NCBI GenBank assembly: GCA_036741535.1
Contig: DAINSB010000079.1
Span: forward strand, 1 to 10,750
Origin: Thermocaproicibacter sp036741535
GTDB lineage: Bacteria; Bacillota; Clostridia; Oscillospirales; Acutalibacteraceae
Direction of reading: 5' to 3'
DNA: 10,750 nucleotides
Below, piece after piece: positions 6,160 to 10,750 of the stretch (position 1 is the stretch's first letter; the number at the start of each line of letters is the position of its first letter). Under the pieces are notes generated by a model. It worked only from the letters and a program-made list of their open reading frames with translations, searched no databases and had not been told where the DNA came from. The translations under genes were made by a program, and so were the position numbers.

Positions 6160-6355
6160 GCGGCGTGTCGCCGCAGCCAAGCCGCGCCGTTCAGCCGGGT
6201 GAAAGTCCCGGTCCGGAACGGGCGCGAGAGTATGAAAAAGCTCCCGATGATGTTCTTTTGCAGAAGCGGTTCCTTAGAGGATTAGAAAGGAAATGCTTTC
6301 GGCAAGCCATATGCGGAGCCTAACTTGCTAATCCACCAGTTGGGAGGGATTCATT
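6160..6355 (+). ncRNA. Candidate structured leader of the alpha operon
   Basis: A 196-nt non-coding stretch between infA and rpmJ, compared with 1-67 nt for all other gaps. Seen in sequence: a hairpin at 6160-6174 (6 bp, loop TGT) overlapping the infA stop; a 9-bp helix with one bulged G, 6184-6192 with 6216-6225, enclosing the stem CCGGG/CCCGG (6195-6199, 6207-6211) with loop TGAAAGT; and a possible pseudoknot at 6270-6334 just before the rpmJ Shine-Dalgarno. No terminator-type U-tract is present, so control, if any, is more likely translational. Known: alpha operon autoregulation by S4 uses a pseudoknot leader in E. coli, and the S4 gene lies downstream here. Inference: a ribosomal-protein leader, S4 being the first candidate ligand. 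Rfam families for clostridial leaders should be compared; I could not check a match. Confidence 0.6.
6270..6334 (+). promoter_or_regulatory. H-type pseudoknot upstream of rpmJ
   Basis: Stem 1 pairs TTCCTT (6270-6275) with AAGGAA (6287-6292). Its 11-nt loop contains GGATTAG (6279-6285), which is fully complementary over 7 bp to CTAATCC (6328-6334). The loop lengths, 3 nt, 1 nt and 35 nt, fit a classic H-type pseudoknot. The long third loop can hold a small hairpin (GCTT/AAGC at 6295-6298 and 6304-6307, or GCAAG/CTTGC). Confidence 0.5.
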
Positions 6356-6469
6356 ATGAAAGTAAGACCATCCGTCAAAAAAATGTGCGAAAAGTGCAAA
6401 ATCATAAAGCGCAAGGGCAAGGTCATGGTGATCTGTGAAAATCCCAAGCACAAACAGCGCCAGGGCTAA
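6356..6469 (+). CDS. rpmJ: 50S ribosomal protein L36, zinc type
   Basis: A 37-residue L36 (bL36), the smallest ribosomal protein, which helps fold 23S rRNA near the L7/L12 stalk base. The translation starts MKVRPSVKKMCEKCKIIKRK and ends NPKHKQRQG. The zinc ribbon is intact with C11, C14, C27 and H32, so this is the zinc-binding form. The ATG is at 6356 with a strong GGGAGGG Shine-Dalgarno at 6342-6348, and TAA is at 6467-6469. It is the first gene after the structured leader, so its ribosome binding site is the one the leader could control. It lies 35 nt before rpsM. Confidence 0.97.
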   Translation: MKVRPSVKKMCEKCKIIKRKGKVMVICENPKHKQRQG

Positions 6470-6504
6470 TGGCGCAAACCGATTAATTTGGAGGTGCAAC
6501 CACT

Positions 6505-6873
6505 ATGGCGCGTATATCGGGGATCGATCTGCCGCGTGACAAGCGCATTGAGATCGCTCTTACTTATATCTTCGGGATCGGCCACAGAACGGCGAGCAAC
6601 ATCTGCTCGGCGACGGGCGTCAGCCCCGACGTAAGGGTAAGGGATCTCACGGAAGACGATACGGCGAAACTCAGGGAATATATCGACCACAACTGCCGCG
6701 TGGAAGGCGACCTTCGCCGCGACACGGCGTTTGACATCAAGCGTCTGATCGAGATCGGGTGCTACCGCGGGATCCGGCATCGCAAGGGCCTGCCGGTCAG
6801 GGGCCAGCGCAGCAAGACCAATGCGCGCACGCGCAAGGGCCCGAGAAAAACGATGGCCAACAAGAAGAAGTAA
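6505..6873 (+). CDS. rpsM: 30S ribosomal protein S13
   Basis: A 122-residue S13 (uS13), standard size. It is a head protein of the small subunit that forms bridges to the large subunit and touches P-site tRNA through its C-terminal tail. The start MARISGIDLPRDKRIEIALT and the helix-two-turn-helix part with IFGIGHRTASNIC are typical. The block CYRGIRHRKGLPVRGQRSK, then TNARTRKGPRKT, is the family signature. The tail NKKK is the basic tRNA-contacting end. The ATG follows TTGGAGGTG with normal spacing. It lies 18 nt before rpsK. Confidence 0.97.
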   Translation: MARISGIDLPRDKRIEIALTYIFGIGHRTASNICSATGVSPDVRVRDLTEDDTAKLREYIDHNCRVEGDLRRDTAFDIKRLIEIGCYRGIRHRKGLPVRGQRSKTNARTRKGPRKTMANKKK

Positions 6874-6891
6874 TCCGGGAGGGATAGTAAA

Positions 6892-7320
6892 ATGGCAGTT
6901 CAGAAGGCATCCGCGAAAGGCGGGAAGAGCGCAAAGGGCGCAACTACCGTTCGCAAACGCCGCGAACGTAAAAATATCGACCGCGGTTCCGCGCATATCC
7001 AATCCACGTTCAACAACACCATCGTCACCATCACCGACGTGCAGGGCAACGCGGTTTCGTGGGCAAGCTCCGGCGAGCTGGGCTTCCGCGGCTCCCGCAA
7101 ATCCACCCCGTTCGCCGCGCAGACCGCCGCCGAGACGGCAGCTAAGGCCGCGATGGAGCACGGGATGAAGTCCGTCGACGTCTACGTGAAAGGGCCTGGC
7201 GCCGGCCGCGAGGCCGCGATCCGCGCGCTGCAGGGCGCCGGGCTCGAAGTCAGCATGATCAAGGACGTCACGCCGATCCCGCACAACGGATGCCGCCCGC
7301 CGAAGAGAAGACGCGTGTAG
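6892..7320 (+). CDS. rpsK: 30S ribosomal protein S11
   Basis: A 142-residue S11 (uS11), about ten residues longer than the usual 129-131. It forms part of the platform of the 30S subunit near the mRNA exit. The core is highly conserved: IQSTFNNTIVTITDVQGNA (36-54), GFRGSRKSTPFAAQ, KGPGAGREAAIRALQGAG and the C-terminal PHNGCRPPKRRRV. The extra length is at the N-terminus, a lysine-, alanine- and glycine-rich stretch (KASAKGGKSAKGATT) before RKRRERKNI. The ATG follows CGGGAGGG with good spacing, and no internal start gives a better Shine-Dalgarno, so the extension is probably real. Confidence 0.96.
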   Translation: MAVQKASAKGGKSAKGATTVRKRRERKNIDRGSAHIQSTFNNTIVTITDVQGNAVSWASSGELGFRGSRKSTPFAAQTAAETAAKAAMEHGMKSVDVYVKGPGAGREAAIRALQGAGLEVSMIKDVTPIPHNGCRPPKRRRV

Positions 7321-7342
7321 TTTTAGGAGGGGTAAGCAAAAT

Positions 7343-7969
7343 ATGGCAAGATATACAGAATCCGTCTGCAAACTGTGCCGCCGCGAGGGCCAGAAGCTGT
7401 TCCTGAAGGGCCAGCGTTGCTACACGGACAAATGCGCCGTCGGGCGCAGGGCCTATGTCCCCGGCCAGCACGGCCAGGGGCGCAAGAAGACTTCCGAGTA
7501 CGGCCTGCAGCTTCGCGCCAAGCAGATGACGAAGCGTTATTACGGCGTGCTGGAGGCTCAGTTCCATCACTATTACGAGATGGCGACGAAAAAACAGGGC
7601 AAGACCGGCGACGAGCTGCTCATCCTGCTGGAACGCCGCCTCGACGATGTCGTTTATCACCTTGGCTGGGCCAATTCCAGGGCGGAAGCGCGCCAGCTTG
7701 TCACGCACGGGCATTTTTCCGTGAACGGCAGGCGCGTCGACATCCCCTCGTACCTTATGAGCGTCGGCGAAACGGTTTCCATCCTTGACAAAAGCCGCAA
7801 GAGCGACAAGATCAAGGCGGTTCTGGAATCGAACGCTTCCCGGCCGGTGCCGAAGTGGCTCGACGTGAACCGCGAAACGCTGGAAGGCAAGGTGCTCGCC
7901 CTGCCGACCCGCGAGGAGATCGACCTTCCTGTCGACGAGACTCTCATCGTCGAGCTGTACTCCAAGTAA
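7343..7969 (+). CDS. rpsD: 30S ribosomal protein S4, zinc type
   Basis: A 208-residue S4 (uS4). It starts 30S assembly by binding the five-way junction of the 16S 5' domain, lines the mRNA entry channel, and in several bacteria represses its own operon. The N-terminal zinc site has C9, C12, C26 and C31 (the cysteine-containing variant). The S4 RNA-binding domain spans about residues 98-155, with RRLDDVVYHLGWANSRAEAR and RQLVTHGHFSVNGRRVDIPS. Here rpsD sits inside the alpha operon between rpsK and rpoA, as in E. coli and many Clostridia and unlike B. subtilis, where it is elsewhere. This makes it the natural candidate ligand of the leader at 6160-6355. Start ATG 7343 after TAGGAGGGG. Confidence 0.97.
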   Translation: MARYTESVCKLCRREGQKLFLKGQRCYTDKCAVGRRAYVPGQHGQGRKKTSEYGLQLRAKQMTKRYYGVLEAQFHHYYEMATKKQGKTGDELLILLERRLDDVVYHLGWANSRAEARQLVTHGHFSVNGRRVDIPSYLMSVGETVSILDKSRKSDKIKAVLESNASRPVPKWLDVNRETLEGKVLALPTREEIDLPVDETLIVELYSK

Positions 7970-8036
7970 TGACGCCCCTTTCGGGGAAGCATGATGGCAG
8001 ATAAATTCATCCGCTTATGGTCAAGGAGGGTCGCTA
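7970..8036 (+). other. rpsD-rpoA spacer with a small hairpin
   Basis: This 67-nt gap is the second longest in the operon. It holds a 4-bp hairpin CCCC-TTTC-GGGG (7975-7986) with no U-tract after it, and the rpoA Shine-Dalgarno AAGGAGGG at its end. The hairpin might slow decay or help mRNA processing between rpsD and rpoA; no promoter is convincing here. Confidence 0.35.
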
Positions 8037-8990
8037 ATGATCGAGATTGAGAAGCCAAAGATCGAGACGAACGTATTATCGGAAGACGGAACTTACGGCA
8101 AGTTCATTGTGGAACCGCTGGAGCGCGGCTTCGGCACGACCCTGGGCAACAGTCTTCGGCGCGTGCTGCTGTCGTCGCTGCCGGGCGCCGCGGTCACTTC
8201 GGTGAAAATAGACGGCGTTCTGCATGAATTTTCCACGATTCCGGGCGTGAAAGAGGATGTGACTGAGATCATCCTCAATATCAAGGGCCTTACGGCGAAG
8301 CTGCACTGCAACGGCCCGAAAACGGTGGAAATCAGCGCCGAGGGACCGTGCGAAGTGACGGCCGACTCAATCAAGTGCGACAGCGAAGTGGAAATCCTCA
8401 ACCCGGAGATGCACATTGCGACGCTTGGCGACGGGGCGAAGCTGTATATGGAATTGACGCTCGACAAGGGGCGCGGCTATGTTTCCGCCGAACGCAACAA
8501 GCAGAACATGAGCGCCAGCGTCATCGGCGTGCTTCCGGTGGATTCCATCTACACTCCGGTCTATAAAGTCAATTACAACGTGGACCCCACGCGCGTCGGG
8601 CAGAACATCGACTACGACAGGCTGACGCTCGAGGTCTGGACGAACGGGGTCATCGGCGCGCAGGAGGCCGTCTCTCTCGCGGCCAAGGTGCTCACCGAGC
8701 ACCTGAACCTGTTCGTCGACCTTTCCGACAAGGGCAGCAACACCGAGATCATGGTGGAAAAGGACGACAAGAGCAAGGAGAAGATCCTCGACATGACGAT
8801 CGAGGAGCTCGACCTCTCCGTGCGTTCGTTCAACTGCCTCAAGCGCGCTGGAATCAATACGGTCGGCGACATCATCAACAAGTCGGAAGACGACATGATG
8901 AAGGTCCGCAACCTGGGGCGCAAGTCCCTTGAGGAGGTCGTCTGGAAAATGGCCTCGCTCGGCTTCAACCTGCGCAAGGATGAAGAGTAG
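8037..8990 (+). CDS. rpoA: DNA-directed RNA polymerase alpha subunit
   Basis: A 317-residue alpha subunit, normal length. The N-terminal domain (about 1-230) dimerises and nucleates core assembly; visible marks are FIVEPLERGFGTTLGNSLRR (24-42), LLSSLPGAAVTSVKIDGVLH (44-63) and the PVYKVNYNVDPTRVGQ segment. An acidic linker (about 231-250) follows. The C-terminal domain (about 251-313) binds UP-element DNA and activators: SVRSFNCLKRAGINTVGDI, with R263 and N266 corresponding to E. coli R265 and N268, and RNLGRKSLEEV (291-301). The ATG follows AAGGAGGG. It sits between rpsD and rplQ as in most bacteria. Confidence 0.97.
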   Translation: MIEIEKPKIETNVLSEDGTYGKFIVEPLERGFGTTLGNSLRRVLLSSLPGAAVTSVKIDGVLHEFSTIPGVKEDVTEIILNIKGLTAKLHCNGPKTVEISAEGPCEVTADSIKCDSEVEILNPEMHIATLGDGAKLYMELTLDKGRGYVSAERNKQNMSASVIGVLPVDSIYTPVYKVNYNVDPTRVGQNIDYDRLTLEVWTNGVIGAQEAVSLAAKVLTEHLNLFVDLSDKGSNTEIMVEKDDKSKEKILDMTIEELDLSVRSFNCLKRAGINTVGDIINKSEDDMMKVRNLGRKSLEEVVWKMASLGFNLRKDEE

Positions 8991-9025
8991 TTATCCGCAA
9001 AGCTAAGGTAAAGGAGTGAAATTCG

Positions 9026-9367
9026 ATGCCAGGAACCAGAAAGCTCGGAAGGGCCACCGCCAGCAGAATGGCCATGCTGCGCGCGCTGGTGACGTTCCTT
9101 TTAGAAAACGGTAAGATCGAAACCACCGTGACCCGCGCCAAGGAGGTCCGCTCCCTGACGGAAAAAATGATCACCATCGCCAAAGAAGACAATCTTACGA
9201 ACAAGCGCCTCGTGCACGGCTTCGTGACGAAAGACGCAGTCGCCCACAAGCTGTTCGCGGAGATCGCCCCCAAATACGCCGACCGCAACGGCGGATATAC
9301 CCGCATCACAAAGCTCGGACCCCGCCGCGGCGACGCCGCCGAAATGGCGTTCATCGAGCTCGTCTGA
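9026..9367 (+). CDS. rplQ: 50S ribosomal protein L17
   Basis: A 113-residue L17 (bL17), in the usual bacterial range. It lies near the polypeptide exit tunnel. The start MPGTRKLGRATASRMAMLRA and the motif KIETTVTRAKEVRSLTEKMI are typical. The end GGYTRITKLGPRRGDAAEMA and FIELV is the family C-terminal signature. The ATG at 9026 follows AAAGGAGTG. It is the last gene of the alpha operon, and the terminator hairpin starts in its TGA stop codon. Confidence 0.97.
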   Translation: MPGTRKLGRATASRMAMLRALVTFLLENGKIETTVTRAKEVRSLTEKMITIAKEDNLTNKRLVHGFVTKDAVAHKLFAEIAPKYADRNGGYTRITKLGPRRGDAAEMAFIELV

Positions 9368-9407
9368 CGGCGCAGTGCCTGCGCGGTCAGGCCCCGCCGT
9401 TTTGTTT
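9367..9407 (+). terminator. Rho-independent terminator of the alpha operon
   Basis: ACGGCG (9367-9372) pairs with CGCCGT (9395-9400). Nested inside, GCCTG (9377-9381) pairs with CAGGC (9388-9392). The run TTTTGTTT follows directly. The hairpin begins with the last base of the rplQ stop codon. Confidence 0.8.
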
Positions 9408-9410
9408 CGC

Positions 9411-9472
9411 AAAAAAAATAAGCCCGCCCTGGCGGGAGAGTCGAAAGATGCTCCCGTGCAGGGCGGCTTTTT
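9411..9472. terminator. Two-way terminator hairpin, repeat copy 1
   Basis: An outer stem pairs AAGC-C-CGCCCT (from 9420) with AGGGCG-GCTT (9460-9469) with one bulged C. An inner 6-bp stem pairs CGGGAG (9433-9438) with CTCCCG (9451-9456). TTTTT follows on the + strand (9468-9472), and eight A's at 9411-9418 give a U-tract on the - strand. The core 9429-9456 recurs inverted at 9559-9586. Confidence 0.75.
9429..9456 (+). repeat. 28-nt core repeat, copy 1
   Basis: Identical at 24 of 28 positions to the reverse complement of 9559-9586. It begins CTGGCGGG, has GAGTCG in the middle, and ends GCTCCCG. It is the apical part of a terminator-like hairpin. Confidence 0.75.
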
Positions 9473-9553
9473 CGTGCGGCGCCACCGAAAGACGAAGGGC
9501 GCTATGCGTCCCCGGACAGCCCGGGGCAACTTCCCGTATGCGGAAAATCCGTT

Positions 9554-9603
9554 GCTTTCGGGAGCTTCCTCCGACTCCCCCGCCAGAGAAAGCTTTATCT
9601 TTT
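9554..9603 (+). terminator. Terminator-like hairpin, repeat copy 2
   Basis: An outer stem pairs GCTTTC (9554-9559) with GAAAGC (9588-9593). An inner stem pairs GGGAG (9560-9564) with CTCCC (9575-9579). The T-rich TTTATCTTTT follows (9594-9603). It shares its core with copy 1 in the opposite orientation, but its outer stem has a different sequence. Confidence 0.55.
9559..9586 (-). repeat. 28-nt core repeat, copy 2 (inverted)
   Basis: Reverse complement of copy 1 with four differences, three A/G and one A/T. The two copies face each other about 100 nt apart and could also pair with each other over the full core. Confidence 0.75.
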
Positions 9604-9628
9604 CCGCCGGACTGCCCGGCGGGGCTCG

Positions 9629-9654
9629 GCCGCGGCGACACGCCGCCGGCTTTT
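9629..9654 (+). terminator. Terminator-like hairpin before the degV promoter
   Basis: GCCG plus CGGCG (9629-9637) pairs with CGCCG and CGGC (9641-9650) with one bulged C and loop ACA. TTTT follows (9651-9654). It would block readthrough into degV. The T-run is short. Confidence 0.5.
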
Positions 9655-9675
9655 ACGAATCGGGGGGATTGTCTG

Positions 9676-9704
9676 ATGACAAAATTTCACAAAGAAGGTA
9701 TAAT
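9676..9704 (+). promoter_or_regulatory. Sigma-A-type promoter of degV
   Basis: The -35 box is ATGACA (9676-9681, five of six matches to TTGACA). A 17-nt spacer and a perfect TATAAT at 9699-9704 follow. The region around it is AT-rich, unlike the surroundings. Transcription would start near 9711, giving a leader of about 43 nt. Confidence 0.8.
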
Positions 9705-9753
9705 AAAAAAGAATAGAAATCCCCCGCGGCAGGGGAGAAAGGAACGGCATGCC

Positions 9754-10647
9754 ATGAGCGATTTTAAAATCGTAACGGATTCCACAAGCGATCTGTCGCA
9801 GGAGATGGCAGAGGAGCTCGGCGTTGTGGTCATCCCCATGAACTTCACCATCGGCGACGATTCGTTTTTCGATTATCCGGATGAACGTGAAATCTCTTCC
9901 CATGATTTTTATACGCGCCTTTCCGCCGGCCAGACCTCCACGACCAACCAGATCAGTCTGGAAACGTTTATCGAAACGTTTGAGCCGGTGTTGCAGGACG
10001 GATGCGACGTGCTGTATCTCGGCTTTTCCTCCGGCCTGAGCGGCACCTACAACAATTCCGTCATGGCGGCGAAGGAGCTTTCGCAGAAGTACCCGGACCG
10101 CAAAATCTACGCGGTGGACACGCGGGCGGCTTCCATGGGGGAAGGGCTGCTGGTCTGGTACGCGGCGCAGCTGCAAAGAGAGGGCAAAACCATTGAGCAG
10201 GTCAGGGACTGGGAAGAGCGGAACAGGCTGCACATGCACCACTGGTTCACCGTGGACGACCTCAACCACCTAAAGCGCGGCGGCCGCATCTCCGGCGCTT
10301 CCGCGCTCGTGGGCACCATGCTCGGCATCAAGCCGGTGCTCCATTTCGACGACGACGGCCATATCCTTCTGGTGGACAAGATCCGCGGCAGGAAACAGTC
10401 GCTCGACGATCTGACGGCGCACATGCAGAAAACCGCCGAGGACCCCGGCAGCCAGATGATCTTCATCGCCAGCGCCGATTCGGCGGAAAGCTCGGAATAC
10501 GTGAAAAGGAAAATCGAGTCCCTGTTCGGGACGAAGCGGTTCGCCATCGGCACCATCGGCCCGGTCATCGGGGCGCACTCCGGCCCGGGGACCGTCGCCC
10601 TGTTCTTCCTCGGGACCGACCGCGAGGCGGGGATCGAAAAGAAATGA
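9754..10647 (+). CDS. DegV-family fatty-acid-binding protein
   Basis: A 297-residue DegV-family protein. Family members bind one fatty acid in a buried pocket; in Gram-positive bacteria they act as FakB, presenting exogenous fatty acid to the kinase FakA for entry into phospholipid synthesis. Visible motifs are KIVTDSTSDLS (5-15), the QTSTTNQIS strand (60-68) and GLSGTYNNS (94-102), which supply carboxylate contacts. VDTRAASMGEG (121-131), LKRGGRIS (173-180), LGIKP (190-194) and HSGPGT (275-280) follow. The start ATG 9754 follows AAAGGAA and the promoter at 9676-9704; starts further upstream lie before that promoter. It is monocistronic here, with no fakA in view, so the ligand and kinase partner are unknown. 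Confidence 0.93.
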   Translation: MSDFKIVTDSTSDLSQEMAEELGVVVIPMNFTIGDDSFFDYPDEREISSHDFYTRLSAGQTSTTNQISLETFIETFEPVLQDGCDVLYLGFSSGLSGTYNNSVMAAKELSQKYPDRKIYAVDTRAASMGEGLLVWYAAQLQREGKTIEQVRDWEERNRLHMHHWFTVDDLNHLKRGGRISGASALVGTMLGIKPVLHFDDDGHILLVDKIRGRKQSLDDLTAHMQKTAEDPGSQMIFIASADSAESSEYVKRKIESLFGTKRFAIGTIGPVIGAHSGPGTVALFFLGTDREAGIEKK

Positions 10648-10660
10648 GTCGTCCGGGCAC

Positions 10661-10694
10661 AAAAGATCCCCGACCGCAGGCCGGGGATCTTTTT
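10661..10694. terminator. Two-way terminator after degV
   Basis: A perfect 12-bp stem pairs AAAAGATCCCCG (10661-10672) with CGGGGATCTTTT (10682-10693 or one base on) around a 9-nt loop. The + strand has a T5 tract (10690-10694), and the A4 on the left gives a U-tract for transcripts arriving on the - strand. It fits a convergent gene pair. Confidence 0.9.
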
Positions 10695-10712
10695 ATCGGC
10701 AGTTTTCGGGTT

Positions 10713-10750
10713 TCAGTGGGCGGGGCAGATCACGCGGACGCGGACGATTT
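10713..10750 (-). CDS. Possible 3' end of a convergent gene
   Basis: On the - strand one frame enters from the right edge and ends at a TGA (10713-10715). It reads IVRVRVICPAH and every sense codon ends in G or C, matching the codon use of the neighbours. The two-way terminator next to it supports a convergent gene. Only 11 sense codons are visible, so no function can be given and it may be chance. Confidence 0.35.
   Translation of the reverse strand, partial: IVRVRVICPAH

Larger units (their letters stand above)
9408..9753. other. Hairpin-rich gene-free region before degV
   Basis: No gene is supported here: the open frames across it have no ribosome binding site and translate hairpin repeats. 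It contains at least five stem-loops in a row, including CCCCGG-ACAGC-CCGGGG (9510-9526) and CCGCCGG-ACTGC-CCGGCGG (9604-9622), besides the terminators listed separately. It ends with the degV promoter and ribosome binding site. Confidence 0.7.

Noticed and set aside
6184..6230. FMN or cobalamin riboswitch
   Set aside because: GGGTGAAAGTCCC followed by CGGGCGCGAGAG is partly like the start of an FMN aptamer, but the second conserved half of the RFN element and the central junction are missing, and the downstream genes are ribosomal, not riboflavin genes.
6258..6286. Internal promoter before rpmJ
   Set aside because: TTGCAG (6258-6263) could be a -35 box, but the sequence 17 nt later is ATTAGA, a poor -10. 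No convincing promoter is present, so the leader is probably within the spc-alpha transcript.
6165..6334. Group II intron remnant between infA and rpmJ
   Set aside because: CCGGGTGAAAGTCCCGG preceded by GTGTCG recalls the 5' end of bacterial group II introns, and AGCCATATGCGG faintly recalls domain V. But 196 nt is far too short, there is no maturase, and no domain V with its catalytic triad and closing GGTTC strand can be folded.
7975..7986. Terminator between rpsD and rpoA
   Set aside because: The CCCC/GGGG hairpin has only 4 bp and no T-run follows, so it is not a convincing terminator; rpoA has no promoter of its own in the gap.
9448..9753. N-terminal extension of DegV, or a separate small gene at 9375-9716
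   Set aside because: The frames run through terminator hairpins and the inverted repeat, have no ribosome binding site, and lie upstream of or across the degV promoter. The DegV family start matches ATG 9754.

Overview
The window is the downstream part of the spc operon followed by the alpha operon of a Gram-positive, GC-rich member of the Clostridia. The Oscillospirales / former Ruminococcaceae group fits best, but this is inferred from gene content and order, not from a search. Supporting signs are the order map - KOW protein - infA - rpmJ, the zinc-ribbon forms of S14, L36 and S4, strong GGAGG Shine-Dalgarno sites, a sigma-A-type promoter with a perfect TATAAT, and several TTG/GTG starts.

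Positions 1-6159, all on the + strand: the 3' end of rplE (L5), then rpsZ (S14, zinc type), rpsH (S8), rplF (L6), rplR (L18), rpsE (S5), rpmD (L30), rplO (L15), secY, adk, map, a small L14e-like KOW protein, and infA. Gaps are 1-24 nt, so this is one tightly packed transcription unit. It makes ribosomal proteins, the Sec translocon channel, adenylate kinase, methionine aminopeptidase and initiation factor IF-1.

Positions 6160-6355 are a 196-nt non-coding interruption between infA and rpmJ. Every other gap in the operon is 1-67 nt. It can form a 9-bp helix capped by a second stem, and then a canonical H-type pseudoknot ending about 8 nt before the rpmJ Shine-Dalgarno. It precedes rpmJ-rpsM-rpsK-rpsD-rpoA-rplQ, which includes the gene for S4, the protein that autoregulates the alpha operon in E. 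coli. I read it as a candidate ribosomal-protein leader; this is the most interesting part of the window.

Positions 6356-9367: rpmJ (L36), rpsM (S13), rpsK (S11), rpsD (S4), rpoA (RNA polymerase alpha) and rplQ (L17), the standard alpha operon.

Positions 9367-9753 hold no gene. They contain a run of hairpins with at least three terminator-like structures. Two of these share a 28-nt core in inverted orientation with different but still self-complementary outer stems, which suggests a dispersed terminator-like repeat. A strong promoter at 9676-9704 then drives a monocistronic DegV-family fatty-acid-binding protein (9754-10647). That gene is closed by a 12-bp terminator that can work in both directions. 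The last 38 nt probably hold the 3' end of a convergent gene.

Most of the window is ordinary, highly conserved housekeeping sequence. The candidates for something undescribed are the infA-rpmJ leader and the hairpin repeat after rplQ.
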